Part shown: one piece after another, positions 24,301 through 34,400 of the stretch
How positions within the stretch are numbered: position 1 is the stretch's first letter
Layout of the letters: every line of letters begins with the position of its first letter
Assembly (NCBI RefSeq): GCF_009711045.1
Contig: NZ_WMJX01000013.1
Location: forward strand, 256 to 64,255
From: Myroides albus
GTDB lineage: Bacteria > Bacteroidota > Bacteroidia > Flavobacteriales > Flavobacteriaceae
Direction: 5' to 3'
DNA: 64,000 nucleotides
Notes under the pieces: model-generated
The model's input: only the letters and a program-made list of their open reading frames with translations
The model's database searches: none
Told to the model about the DNA's origin: nothing
Program-made: the position numbers and the translations under genes

Positions 24301-25044
24301 TTATTTATTTACCTTTTGAATATATTTCTCAAGTGCCATAGTCATTGAAGGCGTTTCGGGAGCAGGAGCCATAATATCAACTCTTAAGTTGTTGTCTAAT
24401 GCTTCTTTTTGAGTAGATGTTCCAAATACAGCTATTCTTGTATTGTCTTGTGAAAAATCCGGGAAATTCTTAAACAGAGACTTTATACCAGTAGGGCTAA
24501 AGAATGCAAGAACATCGTATTTTACGTCTGCTAAATCCGATAAATCACTCATCACAGTTTTATAAAATGTTCCAGGTACCCAATTGACTTTTAGTTGATC
24601 TAAAGTTGTTGGGATATCGTTATTTAACTGATCAGATGAAGGTAATAAGAACTTTTCGTCTTTGTATTTTTTAATAAGCGGAGCTAAGTCAGCAAAATCT
24701 TTTTGGCCAACATAGATCTTTCTTTTTCTGTAAACTACATATTTCTGCAAGTAGTAAGCTACAGCTTCCGATTGGCAAAAATATTTAAGTGTTTCAGGTA
24801 CTTTGAAACGCATTTCTTCAGCAACCCGAAAGAAGTGATCCACAGAGTTTTTACTGGTTAGAATGATAGCAGTAAAGTTATGTAAATCAATTTTTTGGTG
24901 TCTTACCTCTTTGGCTTCTACGCCCTCTACATGAATAAAGGGTCTAAAGTCAATTTTTACTTTGTACTTTTGTTCTAACTCAAAGTAAGGTGAATTCTCC
25001 ACTTTAGGCGCTGGTTGAGAAACCAAAATTGTTTTCACTTTCAT
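24301..25044 (-). CDS. hemD: Uroporphyrinogen-III synthase family protein
   Basis: A 247-residue HemD-fold protein. The N-terminus ILVSQPAPKVENSPYFELEQKYKVKIDFRPFI has the family's 'R/S..P......L...G....P' outline. AIILTSKNSVDHFF and VLAFFSPTGIKSLF are the classic '(F)TS.N.V..F' motifs of the two lobes. IAVFGTSTQKEALDNNL is the C-terminal 'IG..TA.A....G' motif. It should close hydroxymethylbilane to uroporphyrinogen III in haem synthesis. Other hem genes are not adjacent. It forms an operon with the upstream DUF4271 gene, a pairing common in Flavobacteriia. Confidence 0.85.
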   Translation of the reverse strand: MKVKTILVSQPAPKVENSPYFELEQKYKVKIDFRPFIHVEGVEAKEVRHQKIDLHNFTAIILTSKNSVDHFFRVAEEMRFKVPETLKYFCQSEAVAYYLQKYVVYRKRKIYVGQKDFADLAPLIKKYKDEKFLLPSSDQLNNDIPTTLDQLKVNWVPGTFYKTVMSDLSDLADVKYDVLAFFSPTGIKSLFKNFPDFSQDNTRIAVFGTSTQKEALDNNLRVDIMAPAPETPSMTMALEKYIQKVNK

Positions 25045-25065
25045 AGTTATGTTTCTTAATTATGC

Positions 25066-25731
25066 TCAGATATTTTTAAACCAAAAATAGAGTAGAAAAT
25101 AAGGAGCTATTTCAAGGGTGCAAAGATACAAAATAAAATAGAACAACTTATTTAATATTGATTTTTGATTGTTTTTTATAAAAATGATATATAATAATAC
25201 ATTTATTGCGATTAATGTAAAAATAAGGATAAGTGTTAGGCTTCTGCTGTTTATTTCATTGTAATAAAGCAGTACATCTACGAATAATAGCATCATCCCC
25301 ATGTAGTTTCTATAAGTCGCTTTTTGTAAGTTTAGGGCATCCGCAAATTCTTCTATATTAAAAGCGACTGCAATAATCTTGTCAATTAAGTACTTTGCAA
25401 TTACAAAAAACGCAATAAAATTGATGATTTGGATAAAAGAATTTAAGGTGATTTGCTCGATGTATCCAAATGTTTTTAAGCTAATCTGGATAAAGAAAGT
25501 AATCGATATCAATTGAATAGCTAAAAAGGATAGTGTGAAACTATTACGTAGGTTTGTGTTGTCTTTATAAATTTTCAAATATTTATTGGATGCAGCAAGT
25601 TTTGTAAACTCTGCAAACCTCACACTAAATATTGTTCGATTAATAGCCAGTACAGAGAATGCGATAAAGAATAGAGCTGTAGCCCAATCTTTATTCAATA
25701 CGATTCTATCTATTAAAACTATATTCTCCAT
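25066..25731 (-). CDS. DUF4271 membrane protein
   Basis: A 221-residue hydrophobic protein with about six membrane helices and short charged loops, matching the Bacteroidota-specific DUF4271 group. The frame extends to an ATG at 25770, but MENIVLIDRIVLNKDWAT starting at 25731 matches the family N-terminus. A TAATTTTG box at 25740-25747 would leave the longer form without a promoter. If that box is used, the mRNA is nearly leaderless. It lies 21 nt upstream of hemD in the same operon. Function unknown; the persistent link to hemD hints at a role in haem or membrane physiology (inference). Confidence 0.8.
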   Translation of the reverse strand: MENIVLIDRIVLNKDWATALFFIAFSVLAINRTIFSVRFAEFTKLAASNKYLKIYKDNTNLRNSFTLSFLAIQLISITFFIQISLKTFGYIEQITLNSFIQIINFIAFFVIAKYLIDKIIAVAFNIEEFADALNLQKATYRNYMGMMLLFVDVLLYYNEINSRSLTLILIFTLIAINVLLYIIFIKNNQKSILNKLFYFILYLCTLEIAPYFLLYFWFKNI

Positions 25732-25811
25732 ACAAGGTGCAAAATTAAGAATTTTTTTGCCTGTTTTCATGGTTTGTAGATTATTTAAGTTTTAACTTTC
25801 TATAAAAAGGT

Positions 25812-25819
25812 TACTTTTG
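25812..25819 (+). promoter_or_regulatory. -7 box of the GT2-dihydroorotase operon
   Basis: TACTTTTG, 17 nt before the ATG at 25837, divergent from the DUF4271 promoter. Confidence 0.55.
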
Positions 25820-25836
25820 TATTCAAACAATCTATA

Positions 25837-26559
25837 ATGAGCTTAGGACTTGTCATTATACCAACCTATAATGAAATTGAAAATATTAGTTTAATTATAA
25901 CTGCTGTTCTTGAATTAGAAGAACAGTTTCACGTTTTGATTGTTGATGATAACTCCCCTGACGGTACTAGTAATGCCGTGATAGAACTTCAGTCACAATT
26001 TCAAGGTCGACTGTTTCTTGAAACAAGATTAAACAAAGATGGACTGGGGACAGCTTATGTACATGGTTTCAAGTGGGCTTTAGAACGAGAATATGACTAT
26101 ATTTTCGAAATGGACGCCGATTTCTCTCATAATCCAAAAGATTTATCGAAGTTGTTAGCCGCTTCTCAGCGCTCTAAAGGGTTAGCTATTGGTTCGCGCT
26201 ATGTTACTGGTGTAAATGTGGTAAATTGGCCTCTTAACCGCGTGTTATTATCTTATGGAGCTTCTATTTATGTTCGATTGATTACAGGAATGAAAATTAA
26301 GGACACAACTGCTGGTTTTGTTTGTTTTTCAAGAGAAGCTCTTCAACAGATTGATCTAGATAAAATACGCTTTGTAGGATATGCTTTCCAAATTGAGATG
26401 AAGTATCGTACCTATGTTAAGGGATTACCTATTGAGGAGGTTCCAATCATATTCACAGATAGAACAAGAGGGGAATCCAAGATGTCAGGAGGTATTATTA
26501 AAGAAGCAATATTTGGAGTCATTGCTTTGCGAATTAGAAAACTACTAAACACACTATAA
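25837..26559 (+). CDS. Polyprenol-phosphate mannosyltransferase-like glycosyltransferase (GT2)
   Basis: A 240-residue GT2 protein of the DPM1/polyprenol monophosphomannose synthase type. It has VIIPTYNEIENI, VLIVDDNSPDGTS (nucleotide-sugar Asp), LGTAYVHGFKWAL, FEMDADFSHNP (DxD-like metal site) and IGSRYVTGVNVVNWP, all in canonical order. No C-terminal membrane helices, as in DPM1-type soluble forms. It transfers a sugar from GDP/UDP-sugar to a lipid phosphate. It is translationally coupled to the dihydroorotase gene (TAATG overlap), an arrangement common in this family of organisms. Confidence 0.9.
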   Translation: MSLGLVIIPTYNEIENISLIITAVLELEEQFHVLIVDDNSPDGTSNAVIELQSQFQGRLFLETRLNKDGLGTAYVHGFKWALEREYDYIFEMDADFSHNPKDLSKLLAASQRSKGLAIGSRYVTGVNVVNWPLNRVLLSYGASIYVRLITGMKIKDTTAGFVCFSREALQQIDLDKIRFVGYAFQIEMKYRTYVKGLPIEEVPIIFTDRTRGESKMSGGIIKEAIFGVIALRIRKLLNTL

Positions 26560-27896
26560 TGACAAATTATTTAATTAAAAATGGAACTATTGTCACTGAA
26601 GGAAAGTCCTTTGTTGGAGATCTTTTAATCGAGAATGGTTATATAAAGAAGATAGGTCATAATCTTCAAGTTGATAGTACCATTCAAACTATTGATGCAA
26701 GTGGAAAGTTAGTGCTACCTGGAATGATTGATGATCAAGTGCACTTTCGCGAACCTGGTTTAACCCATAAAGGCGATATTCAATCTGAATCTCGTGCTGC
26801 TGTAGCTGGGGGAATTACTTCTTTTATTGAGCAACCGAATACTGTGCCTAATGCTGTGACTCAGGATATTTTGGAAGAGAAGTATAAGAGAGCTGCAGAA
26901 GTATCATTTGCCAATTATTCTTTTATGATGGGAGGAACAAATGATAACTTAGAAGAAGTGCTTAAAACAAATCCAAGAAATGTAGCTGGTATTAAGTTAT
27001 TTTTGGGGTCTTCTACTGGAAATATGTTAGTGGATAATCAAGAAGTTCTGGAAAAGATTTTCTCAAGTACCTCTTTGTTGATCGCTGTACATGCGGAGGA
27101 TGAAGGAACAATTCGCAAGAACTTAGCTGAACACAAGGAAAAGTATGGAGAGGATATCCCTGTACAATGTCATCCTGTTATTCGCAGTGAAGAAGCATGT
27201 TATCTATCTTCGTCAAAGGCGATTGAATTAGCAAAGAAAACAGGCGCAAGATTACATGTCTTTCACCTATCTACAGCCAAGGAAACGGAATTGTTTAGAA
27301 ATGATATTCCCTTGAAAGACAAAAAAATCACTGCAGAAGTTTGTGTACATCATTTGTGGTTTACAGATAAAGACTATGCTGTTAAGGGGAATTTCATCAA
27401 GTGGAATCCTGCAGTAAAGTCTGAAGTAGACCGAGAAGGACTTTGGAAAGCTTTATTAGATGATAGAATTGATGTTATCGCAACTGATCATGCTCCACAT
27501 ACATTAGAAGAAAAAAGTAAGTCTTATTTGAATGCACCTTCTGGTGGTCCCCTTGTTCAACATGCTTTAGTAGCATTATTGGAAAGTGTTAAGCAAGGAA
27601 GAATTACAATTGAGAAACTTGTAGAGAAATTCGCTCATAATCCTGCAATACTATTTCAAGTAGAGAAAAGAGGTTTTTTAAAAGAAGGCTATCATGCAGA
27701 TGTTGTTATTGTTGATAGTGAAAGTGAGTGGACTGTAGATAAATCTAATATTTTGTATAAATGTGGTTGGTCTCCTTTCGAAGGAACTGCATTTAGTTCA
27801 AAAATAACTCATACTTTTGTAAATGGATTTTTAGCCTATGCCGATGGAGTTGTTAATACGGAACACAAAGGACAAAGGTTATTATTCGAGCGTTAA
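26559..27896 (+). CDS. pyrC: Dihydroorotase
   Basis: A 445-residue cyclic amidohydrolase. The metal-binding motif is DQVHFREPG. The bridging lysine is in GIKLFLGSSTGN, further histidine ligands are in AVHAEDEG and LHVFHLSTA, and the catalytic aspartate is in IATDHAPHT. The set of motifs marks a type I-like (PyrC/AllB-related) dihydroorotase that converts carbamoyl-aspartate to dihydroorotate in pyrimidine synthesis. The family overlaps with allantoinases, but the DHAPH motif and context favour dihydroorotase. It overlaps the preceding gene by one base and precedes the DUF4296 gene by 13 nt. Confidence 0.92.
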   Translation: MTNYLIKNGTIVTEGKSFVGDLLIENGYIKKIGHNLQVDSTIQTIDASGKLVLPGMIDDQVHFREPGLTHKGDIQSESRAAVAGGITSFIEQPNTVPNAVTQDILEEKYKRAAEVSFANYSFMMGGTNDNLEEVLKTNPRNVAGIKLFLGSSTGNMLVDNQEVLEKIFSSTSLLIAVHAEDEGTIRKNLAEHKEKYGEDIPVQCHPVIRSEEACYLSSSKAIELAKKTGARLHVFHLSTAKETELFRNDIPLKDKKITAEVCVHHLWFTDKDYAVKGNFIKWNPAVKSEVDREGLWKALLDDRIDVIATDHAPHTLEEKSKSYLNAPSGGPLVQHALVALLESVKQGRITIEKLVEKFAHNPAILFQVEKRGFLKEGYHADVVIVDSESEWTVDKSNILYKCGWSPFEGTAFSSKITHTFVNGFLAYADGVVNTEHKGQRLLFER

Positions 27897-27909
27897 TATT
27901 TTTAGTTGA

Positions 27910-28503
27910 ATGAAAAAACTGATTGTTTTATTCTTTATCGCCTTCTTAGTTGTTTCTTGTAATGATAAGAAGCCTACTCCTTTCATTGAAAAAAGTAAAA
28001 TGGAAGAGATTTTATATGATATAGCAATGCTATACGCAATTAATAACTCTTATGTTTATACGGTTGATAATGATACGATACCAAGAATCACTATTAATTC
28101 TATTTTCAATAAACATCAGGTAGACAGTCTTTCTTTTACAGAAAACAATGCGTATTATATCAATTTGAATAAAGGTGTATATTATGAAATGCAAGATCGA
28201 ATTTACGCTCGTATTGTGATAAATCAAACAAAATTTGAGGTAGACGATTTTGTCAATAAGGTTTTGGATACGAAAAGAATTGATGTTAAAATGATGAGAA
28301 ATGCCGTCAAGAATCACCTTGATGAGCTATCTGAAAAAAGCGATTCAGCAGGAGAACTAAAAGTTGACGGAGATAGTATAAAACAGTTAAGTAATCAGGA
28401 TAAGACTCAAGTTGATTCACTTAAACAAAAGAGTAAGCGCAGAATAGCGCGAATAGTCAAAAACGATACGCTAAGTATTGACACGATAAAACGCGTAAAA
28501 TAA
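27910..28503 (+). CDS. DUF4296 lipoprotein
   Basis: A 197-residue protein. The signal peptide MKKLIVLFFIAFLVVSCND has lipobox VVSC and an acidic +2 region. The domain read as DUF4296 runs from about residue 25 to 115 (MEEILYDIAMLYAINN, then FNKHQVDSLSFTENNAYY), where the 'F..KY.(I/V)D...F..(N/S)..YY' pattern is typical. The C-terminal 70 residues are charged and low-complexity. Function unknown. It is the last gene of the GT2-pyrC operon, the conserved position for this family, and ends at a strong terminator. Confidence 0.85.
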   Translation: MKKLIVLFFIAFLVVSCNDKKPTPFIEKSKMEEILYDIAMLYAINNSYVYTVDNDTIPRITINSIFNKHQVDSLSFTENNAYYINLNKGVYYEMQDRIYARIVINQTKFEVDDFVNKVLDTKRIDVKMMRNAVKNHLDELSEKSDSAGELKVDGDSIKQLSNQDKTQVDSLKQKSKRRIARIVKNDTLSIDTIKRVK

Positions 28504-28511
28504 GATATGTC

Positions 28512-28545
28512 TAAAGCCTATCCATTGGATAGGCTTTATTTTTTT
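28512..28545 (+). terminator. Terminator between convergent genes
   Basis: AAAGCCTATCC / GGATAGGCTTT stem with a 3-nt loop, then a T-rich run. It overlaps the 3' end of the convergent epimerase gene. Confidence 0.85.
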
Positions 28546-29540
28546 GTATAGTGATATTGAATAATTTCAGGAATAAACTCTTGATAAGACTTTAAAGTAA
28601 ATGGTAAGACTTGCAATAGCTTTTGATTGTCATAGGTGTATTTTGAATGTGACGACAGTGCAATAGCTTTTGTAAAACTTCTTTTTTTGCCTGATATCAA
28701 GGAAATAAAAGCATCTAATCTCCAAGCAATTCTGCATAACCATTTAGTAGCAAATATAAAAGGAGGTTTCTTATTCATTAATTCGGCAATGTAATTCAGT
28801 AGTTCTTGATACGTGATATTATTAGCTACAACGATGTATTTTTCGTTAAATAGATCACTGTCCATAAGGTGAATCATTGCATTGACAACATCTTCTGCAG
28901 AGACGATAGCTGCTGTTCCGTTTGTGTAAAAAGGGAAGTCTTTTTTTATCTTTTGAAAGAACTCATTACTTCCTTCGTAATTAAATCCTTGGCCGAAAAT
29001 AATACCAGGATTGACGATGATAACTTTTAATCCTTCTTGAGTCCCTCGCCAAACTTCCATTTCAGCACCATATTTAGTTATGGCGTAATCGCTGTGATAA
29101 AGCTCTGGATTCCAGTTTGTTTTTTCATTGATGATCTTGTTCTTTGCTAAAGTTTCTCCCAATGCAGCAATAGAACTTACATGGCAAAACTTTTCAACTT
29201 CAAAGGCTATCGCTAAGTTGACAAGATTGGCAGTTCCCTCAATATTCGTTTGTCTTAATACCTTCTCATCACGAGGATCGAAAGACACTAAAGCAGCGCA
29301 GTGATATACCTCCGTAATGTTTTGGAAGGCTATTTCTAAGGCAGGTACATCTAATAGGTCAGCTTTTACCCATTCAATTTTTAAGAATAGGTCTTCACTC
29401 TTTTTCAATTTAAAAAAAGATTGAGTTTTCTTGATGCTATTTTCGTGTCTGTATATAGCGCGGACTACAGGCTCATTTCTGAGTAGTTGTAGGATTAGAT
29501 GCGCTCCGACCATACCGGTTGCTCCTGTTACTAATTTCAT
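28536..29540 (-). CDS. NAD-dependent epimerase/dehydratase family protein
   Basis: A 334-residue extended SDR protein. The cofactor motif TGATGMVGAHL (GxxGxxG) is at residues 5-15, the acidic and adenine-pocket stretch is KADLLD, and the active-site pattern is YAITKYGAE (YxxxK) after HVSSIAALG. NPGIIFGQG is also typical. This subgroup resembles dihydroflavonol-4-reductase-like SDRs. The substrate is unknown. It lies divergent from tyrS across a short shared control region and convergent with the DUF4296 gene. Confidence 0.88.
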   Translation of the reverse strand: MKLVTGATGMVGAHLILQLLRNEPVVRAIYRHENSIKKTQSFFKLKKSEDLFLKIEWVKADLLDVPALEIAFQNITEVYHCAALVSFDPRDEKVLRQTNIEGTANLVNLAIAFEVEKFCHVSSIAALGETLAKNKIINEKTNWNPELYHSDYAITKYGAEMEVWRGTQEGLKVIIVNPGIIFGQGFNYEGSNEFFQKIKKDFPFYTNGTAAIVSAEDVVNAMIHLMDSDLFNEKYIVVANNITYQELLNYIAELMNKKPPFIFATKWLCRIAWRLDAFISLISGKKRSFTKAIALSSHSKYTYDNQKLLQVLPFTLKSYQEFIPEIIQYHYTKK

Positions 29541-29700
29541 ACTTTATACAAAAATAAGTTTTATGTTTTACATACTGAAAAATTATGAAATAAAGTTGAA
29601 AACTAACGCCCCTATTGTCAGTTTCTAATTGATAAATGTATAAAACGACTAAAAGTGCAGTGAATATTGGAATTTTATTCCATAAGCTAAGGTTTTGAGC

Positions 29701-29708
29701 TATCTTTG
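29701..29708 (+). promoter_or_regulatory. -7 box of tyrS
   Basis: TATCTTTG, 16 nt before the tyrS ATG; perfect match to TAnnTTTG. Confidence 0.6.
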
Positions 29709-29724
29709 TGTAAAATTTATTTAA

Positions 29725-31017
29725 ATGAAGAATTTTATTGAAGAAGTGACTTGGAGAGGAATGCTCCACGACGTAATGCCAGGCACTGAAGAACATTTGT
29801 TGGAGCAAATGCGTGCTGCGTATGTGGGGATTGACCCAACAGCCGATTCATTGCATATTGGACATTTAGTAAGCGTGATGTTATTGAAGCACTTTCAATT
29901 AGCAGGACATAAGCCTTACGCTCTTGTAGGGGGAGCTACTGGGATGGTTGGAGACCCTTCTGGTAAGTCTAATGAGAGAAATTTATTAGACGAAGAAGCT
30001 TTACGCCATAATCAGAACGCAATTAAAAACCAATTAAGCCGTTTTTTAGATTTTAATTCAGGTGCTGAGAATGCTGCTGTGTTAGTAAATAACTATGACT
30101 GGATGAAGGACTTCTCTTTCTTAGAGTTTATTCGTACAGTAGGTAAGCATATCACAGTGAACTATATGATGGCGAAAGATTCTGTAAAGAAACGCCTGAA
30201 CGGAGAGTTTGCAGATGGAATGTCTTTTACAGAGTTTTGTTATCAACTAATGCAAGGATATGACTTTTTGCATTTATACAAAGAGAATAATATTACATTA
30301 CAAATGGGAGGATCTGACCAATGGGGAAATATCACTACTGGTACAGAGTTAATCCGCAGAACAATTAGCGAGAAAGCCTATGCGCTTACTTGTCCATTGA
30401 TTACTAAAGCTGATGGTACTAAATTCGGTAAGTCAGAAGGAGGTAATATTTGGTTATCTGCAGAGTACACTTCTCCATATAAATTCTACCAATATTGGTT
30501 AAACGTGGCTGATGCTGACGCAGAGCGTTATATCAAGATCTTTACTTTTATATCAAGAGAAGATATTGAAGCATTAGTGAAAGAGCATACAGAAGCTCCA
30601 CATTTACGTGTGTTACAACGCCGTTTAGCAGAAGAAGTAACTATTATGGTACATGGTCAAGAACAGTTAGACAATGCTATCAAAGCATCTAATATCTTAT
30701 TCGGTAACTCTTCTACAGAAGATTTAAAACAATTAGATGAAAAAACGTTCTTAGAAGTTTTTGATGGAGTTGGACAATCAGAAGTGGCAAAGGCTGATAT
30801 CGAGGCAGGATTAAATATTGTAGATGCATTAGCTGCTAATTCTGACTTAGCGTCTTCTAATGGTGATGCTCGTCGTTCGCTACAAGCAAACTCTATTTCT
30901 GTTAATAAAGAAAAGGTTACAGAAGATTATGTGATAACAGCAAATGATTTAATTAACGATCAATTTGTTTTATTGCAAAAAGGGAAAAAGAACTACTTTA
31001 TTTTACATGTAAAGTAA
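29725..31017 (+). CDS. tyrS: Tyrosyl-tRNA synthetase
   Basis: A 430-residue class I synthetase (TyrRS short form). The HIGH motif is in [25 protein letters not shown] and [10 protein letters not shown] are the tyrosine-binding segments, and the KMSKS-equivalent KFGKS is in [14 protein letters not shown]. The C-terminal S4-like RNA-binding domain ([16 protein letters not shown]) is intact. It charges tRNA-Tyr. Monocistronic, with its own promoter box and terminator; no T-box is expected or seen. Confidence 0.97.
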   Translation: MKNFIEEVTWRGMLHDVMPGTEEHLLEQMRAAYVGIDPTADSLHIGHLVSVMLLKHFQLAGHKPYALVGGATGMVGDPSGKSNERNLLDEEALRHNQNAIKNQLSRFLDFNSGAENAAVLVNNYDWMKDFSFLEFIRTVGKHITVNYMMAKDSVKKRLNGEFADGMSFTEFCYQLMQGYDFLHLYKENNITLQMGGSDQWGNITTGTELIRRTISEKAYALTCPLITKADGTKFGKSEGGNIWLSAEYTSPYKFYQYWLNVADADAERYIKIFTFISREDIEALVKEHTEAPHLRVLQRRLAEEVTIMVHGQEQLDNAIKASNILFGNSSTEDLKQLDEKTFLEVFDGVGQSEVAKADIEAGLNIVDALAANSDLASSNGDARRSLQANSISVNKEKVTEDYVITANDLINDQFVLLQKGKKNYFILHVK

Positions 31018-31034
31018 TTGAATACTATATGCTT

Positions 31035-31066
31035 AAAGCCTCTACATTGTAGGGGCTTTTTTTTTG
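31035..31066 (+). terminator. Terminator of tyrS
   Basis: AAAGCCTCTACA / TGTAGGGGCTTT stem followed by nine T. The arms resemble the terminator at 18072. Confidence 0.88.
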
Positions 31067-31116
31067 ACACTTATCGAGAATTTTAATTATTTTATAAATC
31101 TACCATATACATGGTA

Positions 31117-31147
31117 TTTCGCAACTTACTGCATTGAGGTAAATTTG
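31117..31147 (+). promoter_or_regulatory. Promoter of the leader-susC-susD unit
   Basis: TTTC at 31117-31120, exactly 19 nt, then TAAATTTG at 31140-31147. It fits the Bacteroidota consensus with one -33 mismatch. It predicts a leader of about 330 nt before susC. Confidence 0.6.
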
Positions 31148-31254
31148 TATCAGATAATAAAAGAAAGAACATTGCCTTTATTGTTTTGAAGGTGGTGAGA
31201 TTTTCTAACATTGATATCTACACCAAAGTGAATTTATATTAAAACCCAAATAAG

Positions 31255-31365
31255 ATGCAATTAGTTGACAAAAGACGAGCACTTGAAACTCGTGACTTAA
31301 ATCACATCAATACAATCTTTTCTATGCACACATCCATGTGTATGTGTCCATGCTGTTTTCTATAG
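31255..31365 (+). CDS. Cysteine-rich leader peptide (36 residues), candidate attenuator
   Basis: ATG to TAG in the susC leader. The peptide starts MQLVDKRRALETRDLNHI and ends SMHTSMCMCPCCFL, with four cysteines in the last eight residues and an Arg-Arg near the start. The C-terminal concentration of one rare amino acid beside the stop is the layout of attenuator leader peptides. Cysteine-rich upstream ORFs that sense cysteine are known in mycobacteria, and Arg/Cys-rich leader peptides precede sulfur genes in other actinobacteria. Downstream, ATGCT at the Cys codons can pair with AGCAT at 31367-31371, competing with the hairpin at 31380-31400. Not long enough for most gene callers. Confidence 0.6.
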   Translation: MQLVDKRRALETRDLNHINTIFSMHTSMCMCPCCFL

Positions 31366-31379
31366 AAGCATACCGCTTA

Positions 31380-31400
31380 AGAGCATTTCTGTGATGCTCT
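31380..31400 (+). promoter_or_regulatory. Hairpin between leader peptide and susC
   Basis: AGAGCAT / ATGCTCT perfect 7-bp stem with a 7-nt loop, 15 nt after the leader peptide stop and 83 nt before susC. No clean T-run follows, so control could be of translation or by Rho rather than intrinsic termination. Confidence 0.5.
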
Positions 31401-31482
31401 ATAAAAATTCATTTTTCACAAAGTATTTCAATTAAATTTTAATCAAAGGATAGATTATAGGTCTATTACTAAAAGTAGTTTT

Positions 31483-34400
31483 ATGCAAAAAATTTACGTA
31501 ATTCTGTTTGTGTTTGTTGGTATTCTAACATCCCAAGCTCAAGACACTTTAGTATCAGGAACGGTGTCTGATTCTAGTGGTACACTGCCAGGAGTTAGTG
31601 TATTAATAGAGAATAGTTCACAGGGAACTATGACTGATTTAGATGGTAATTATTCTATAAATATAAAGGATGGACAAGTATTGGTATTTTCATTTGTAGG
31701 ATATCAAACGCAGAAAATTGCTTATAAAGGACAAGCAAATGTCAATATTTTGCTAAGCGAGGAATCTGCAAACTTAGACGAAGTTATTATTACAGTGCCT
31801 TATGGTACAGCAAATAAGAAAACTTACACAGGATCTGTAGGATTAGTGCAAGCTAAGAATATTGAGAAAGCGCAGGTTAGTAATGTTTCTAAAGTATTAG
31901 AAGGTACTATTGCCGGAGTGCAATCGTTTTCGTCAAGTGGACAGCCTGGATCTGAAGCAACTATACGTATCCGTGGTATTGGTTCTATTAATGCCAATAG
32001 CAAGCCTCTTTATGTTGTTGATGGGGTGCCATACGAAGGAGAGTTGAATGCTATCGCAGCTACAGATATTGAATCTATGACTGTGCTAAAAGATGCTACT
32101 GCTGCAACATTGTATGGTTCGCGTGCAGCAAATGGTGTAATTATGATTACAACAAAACAAGGGACAAGAGAAACAGCTCCTCAAATTGAGATTAGTGCAA
32201 AACACGGTATTTCAAGCCGTGCACGTAATGACTATCGCGTATTGGGGACCAATGATTATATGGAGTTGCAATGGGAAGCTATTCGCAACGGACAAATGGA
32301 TGCTGGAGGAAAATCACCTGAAGCAGCAGCTGAATATGCAAGTCAAAACTTGATTAGTCAGATAGGTATTAATCCTTACGGAACGAATAACCCAATGCCC
32401 GTAGGTACTGATGGTAAGCTTTTACCAGGATTAAAACCGTTGTGGAGTGACAACTGGGATGATGCTTTACAACAAAATGCTCGATTTACAGACGTGAATG
32501 TTAGAGTAAGTGGTGGTGGAAAGAACACGAGATATTTTGTTTCGGGAGGTTTTTTAAATGACCAAGGTTATGTTATCGAATCAGGATTCAAGCGTTATAA
32601 CCTTAGATCTAATATCGTAGTAGATGCTAAAGATTGGTTAGAAGTAGGTCTGAATGTTGCTGCTTCGAGTTCGATACAAAATTTCCCAAAACAAGATGAT
32701 AGTGAACAGTCAAACGTTATCTTATTTGCCAGAGTAATGCCTTCTTTTTATCCGATTTACCAAAGAGATTTGGCAACAGGAGCTTATTTGGTAGATCCAA
32801 ATACAGGAGGACGTATGTTTGATTATGGAAACTACAGAGCTTCTTCATATGCTAAGTACAACTTGATTGCAAGTATGCCACACGACTTGAGCGAGATCAA
32901 GAAAGATATTGCAAGTGTTCGTACTTATGGACAAATTAAGTTTTTAGATAACTTAAAATTTAAATCTTCATTAAGTGTTGACTATAATAGTACTAATAAT
33001 CACAATGTAACAAACCCTCTTTACGGTCCATCAGTTGAGTATGGAGGAAGTGTGGACCGCAAGAACACACGTACTGTTAGCATGACTTTTAATAACGTAT
33101 TGAATTACAACTTAGATATAGACGATAAAAATGCAATATCTGCAATGGTGGGGCAGGAGTTCTATTCGTATGATTCAAATTATTTTGGAGGTCAACGTGA
33201 GCAGTTAATCATGAATGGTTATTTTGAACCAGATGCGGCGTCTAAGGTAATTGACTTTTTTGGAAAAGCAGATGAGTATAAAATGTTGAGTTTCTTCGGA
33301 AATGCTCAGTATTCATATGACAAGAAATATTATTTGTCAGCTTCTTTTAGAAGAGATGGTTCTTCTCGCTTTTCACCTGATAGTAGATGGGGTAACTTCT
33401 GGTCATTTGGTGCATCGTGGAGAATTATTGATGAGGAGTTTATGAATCAATATAGAGATACTTGGTTGAGTAATTTGCTTTTTAGAGCAAGTTATGGAGC
33501 ACAAGGAAATGACAATGTTGGATATTATGCTTATCAAGCTTTGTACGCAATACAAAATAATTTAGGAGATCCAGGATTAGTAACATCGAGATTGGGAACA
33601 GAGGATTTGTCTTGGGAAACTAACTTAAATATGAATATTGGACTTGACTTTGGATTTTTCAATGAGCGATTGTCTGGTACAATAGAGTATTTCGAAAGAC
33701 GTTCAAAGGATTTATTATTTGATAGAGATTTAGCTTCTTCTACAGGTTTTACTTCTATTCAAGAGAATATTGGAGCAATGAAAAATTACGGTTGGGAGTT
33801 TACGTTAAATGGTACGCCAATCATGACCGAAGATTGGAGATGGAGTGTAGGATTGAACTTGACTACGTATAAGAATAAGATTACTTCTCTGCCATCTGAG
33901 GCGATTTGGAGTGGAAATAAGAAATGGGTAAAAGGTGGTTCTTTGTACGATTTTTATTTACCAGAGTGGGCAGGTGTTAACCCAACAAATGGAAATGCAC
34001 AATGGTATCTTCAGAATGGAGATGGATCAAAAACTATAACAGATGATTATTCACAAGTTGACAAAGTTGAACATAAAGTAAAACAAGGAAATTCTCTGCC
34101 TGATGTATCAGGAGGTTTCTCAACAGAATTAACTTATCAGAATTGGTCATTATCTGCAAACTTTGCCTATAACATTGGTGGAAAGATTTACAATGGTGAC
34201 AAGATGAGTTTATACAGATCTTCAGGAGGAGGAACTAACTGGAGTACGGATATGTTGAATAGATGGACGCCAGATAATCCTAATACAGATGTAGCTAAAG
34301 TTTCTACGCATCCAAAGAGTGCATGGAATCAGTCTTCGGATAGATTTTTAGTTGATCGTTCTTACTTAAAACTTAAAAACCTAACGGTATCTTATAATGT

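Noticed and set aside
29473..29808. 111-codon minus-strand ORF across the tyrS start
   Set aside because: It overlaps tyrS and the epimerase gene on opposite or shifted frames, both of which are well supported; shadow ORF.
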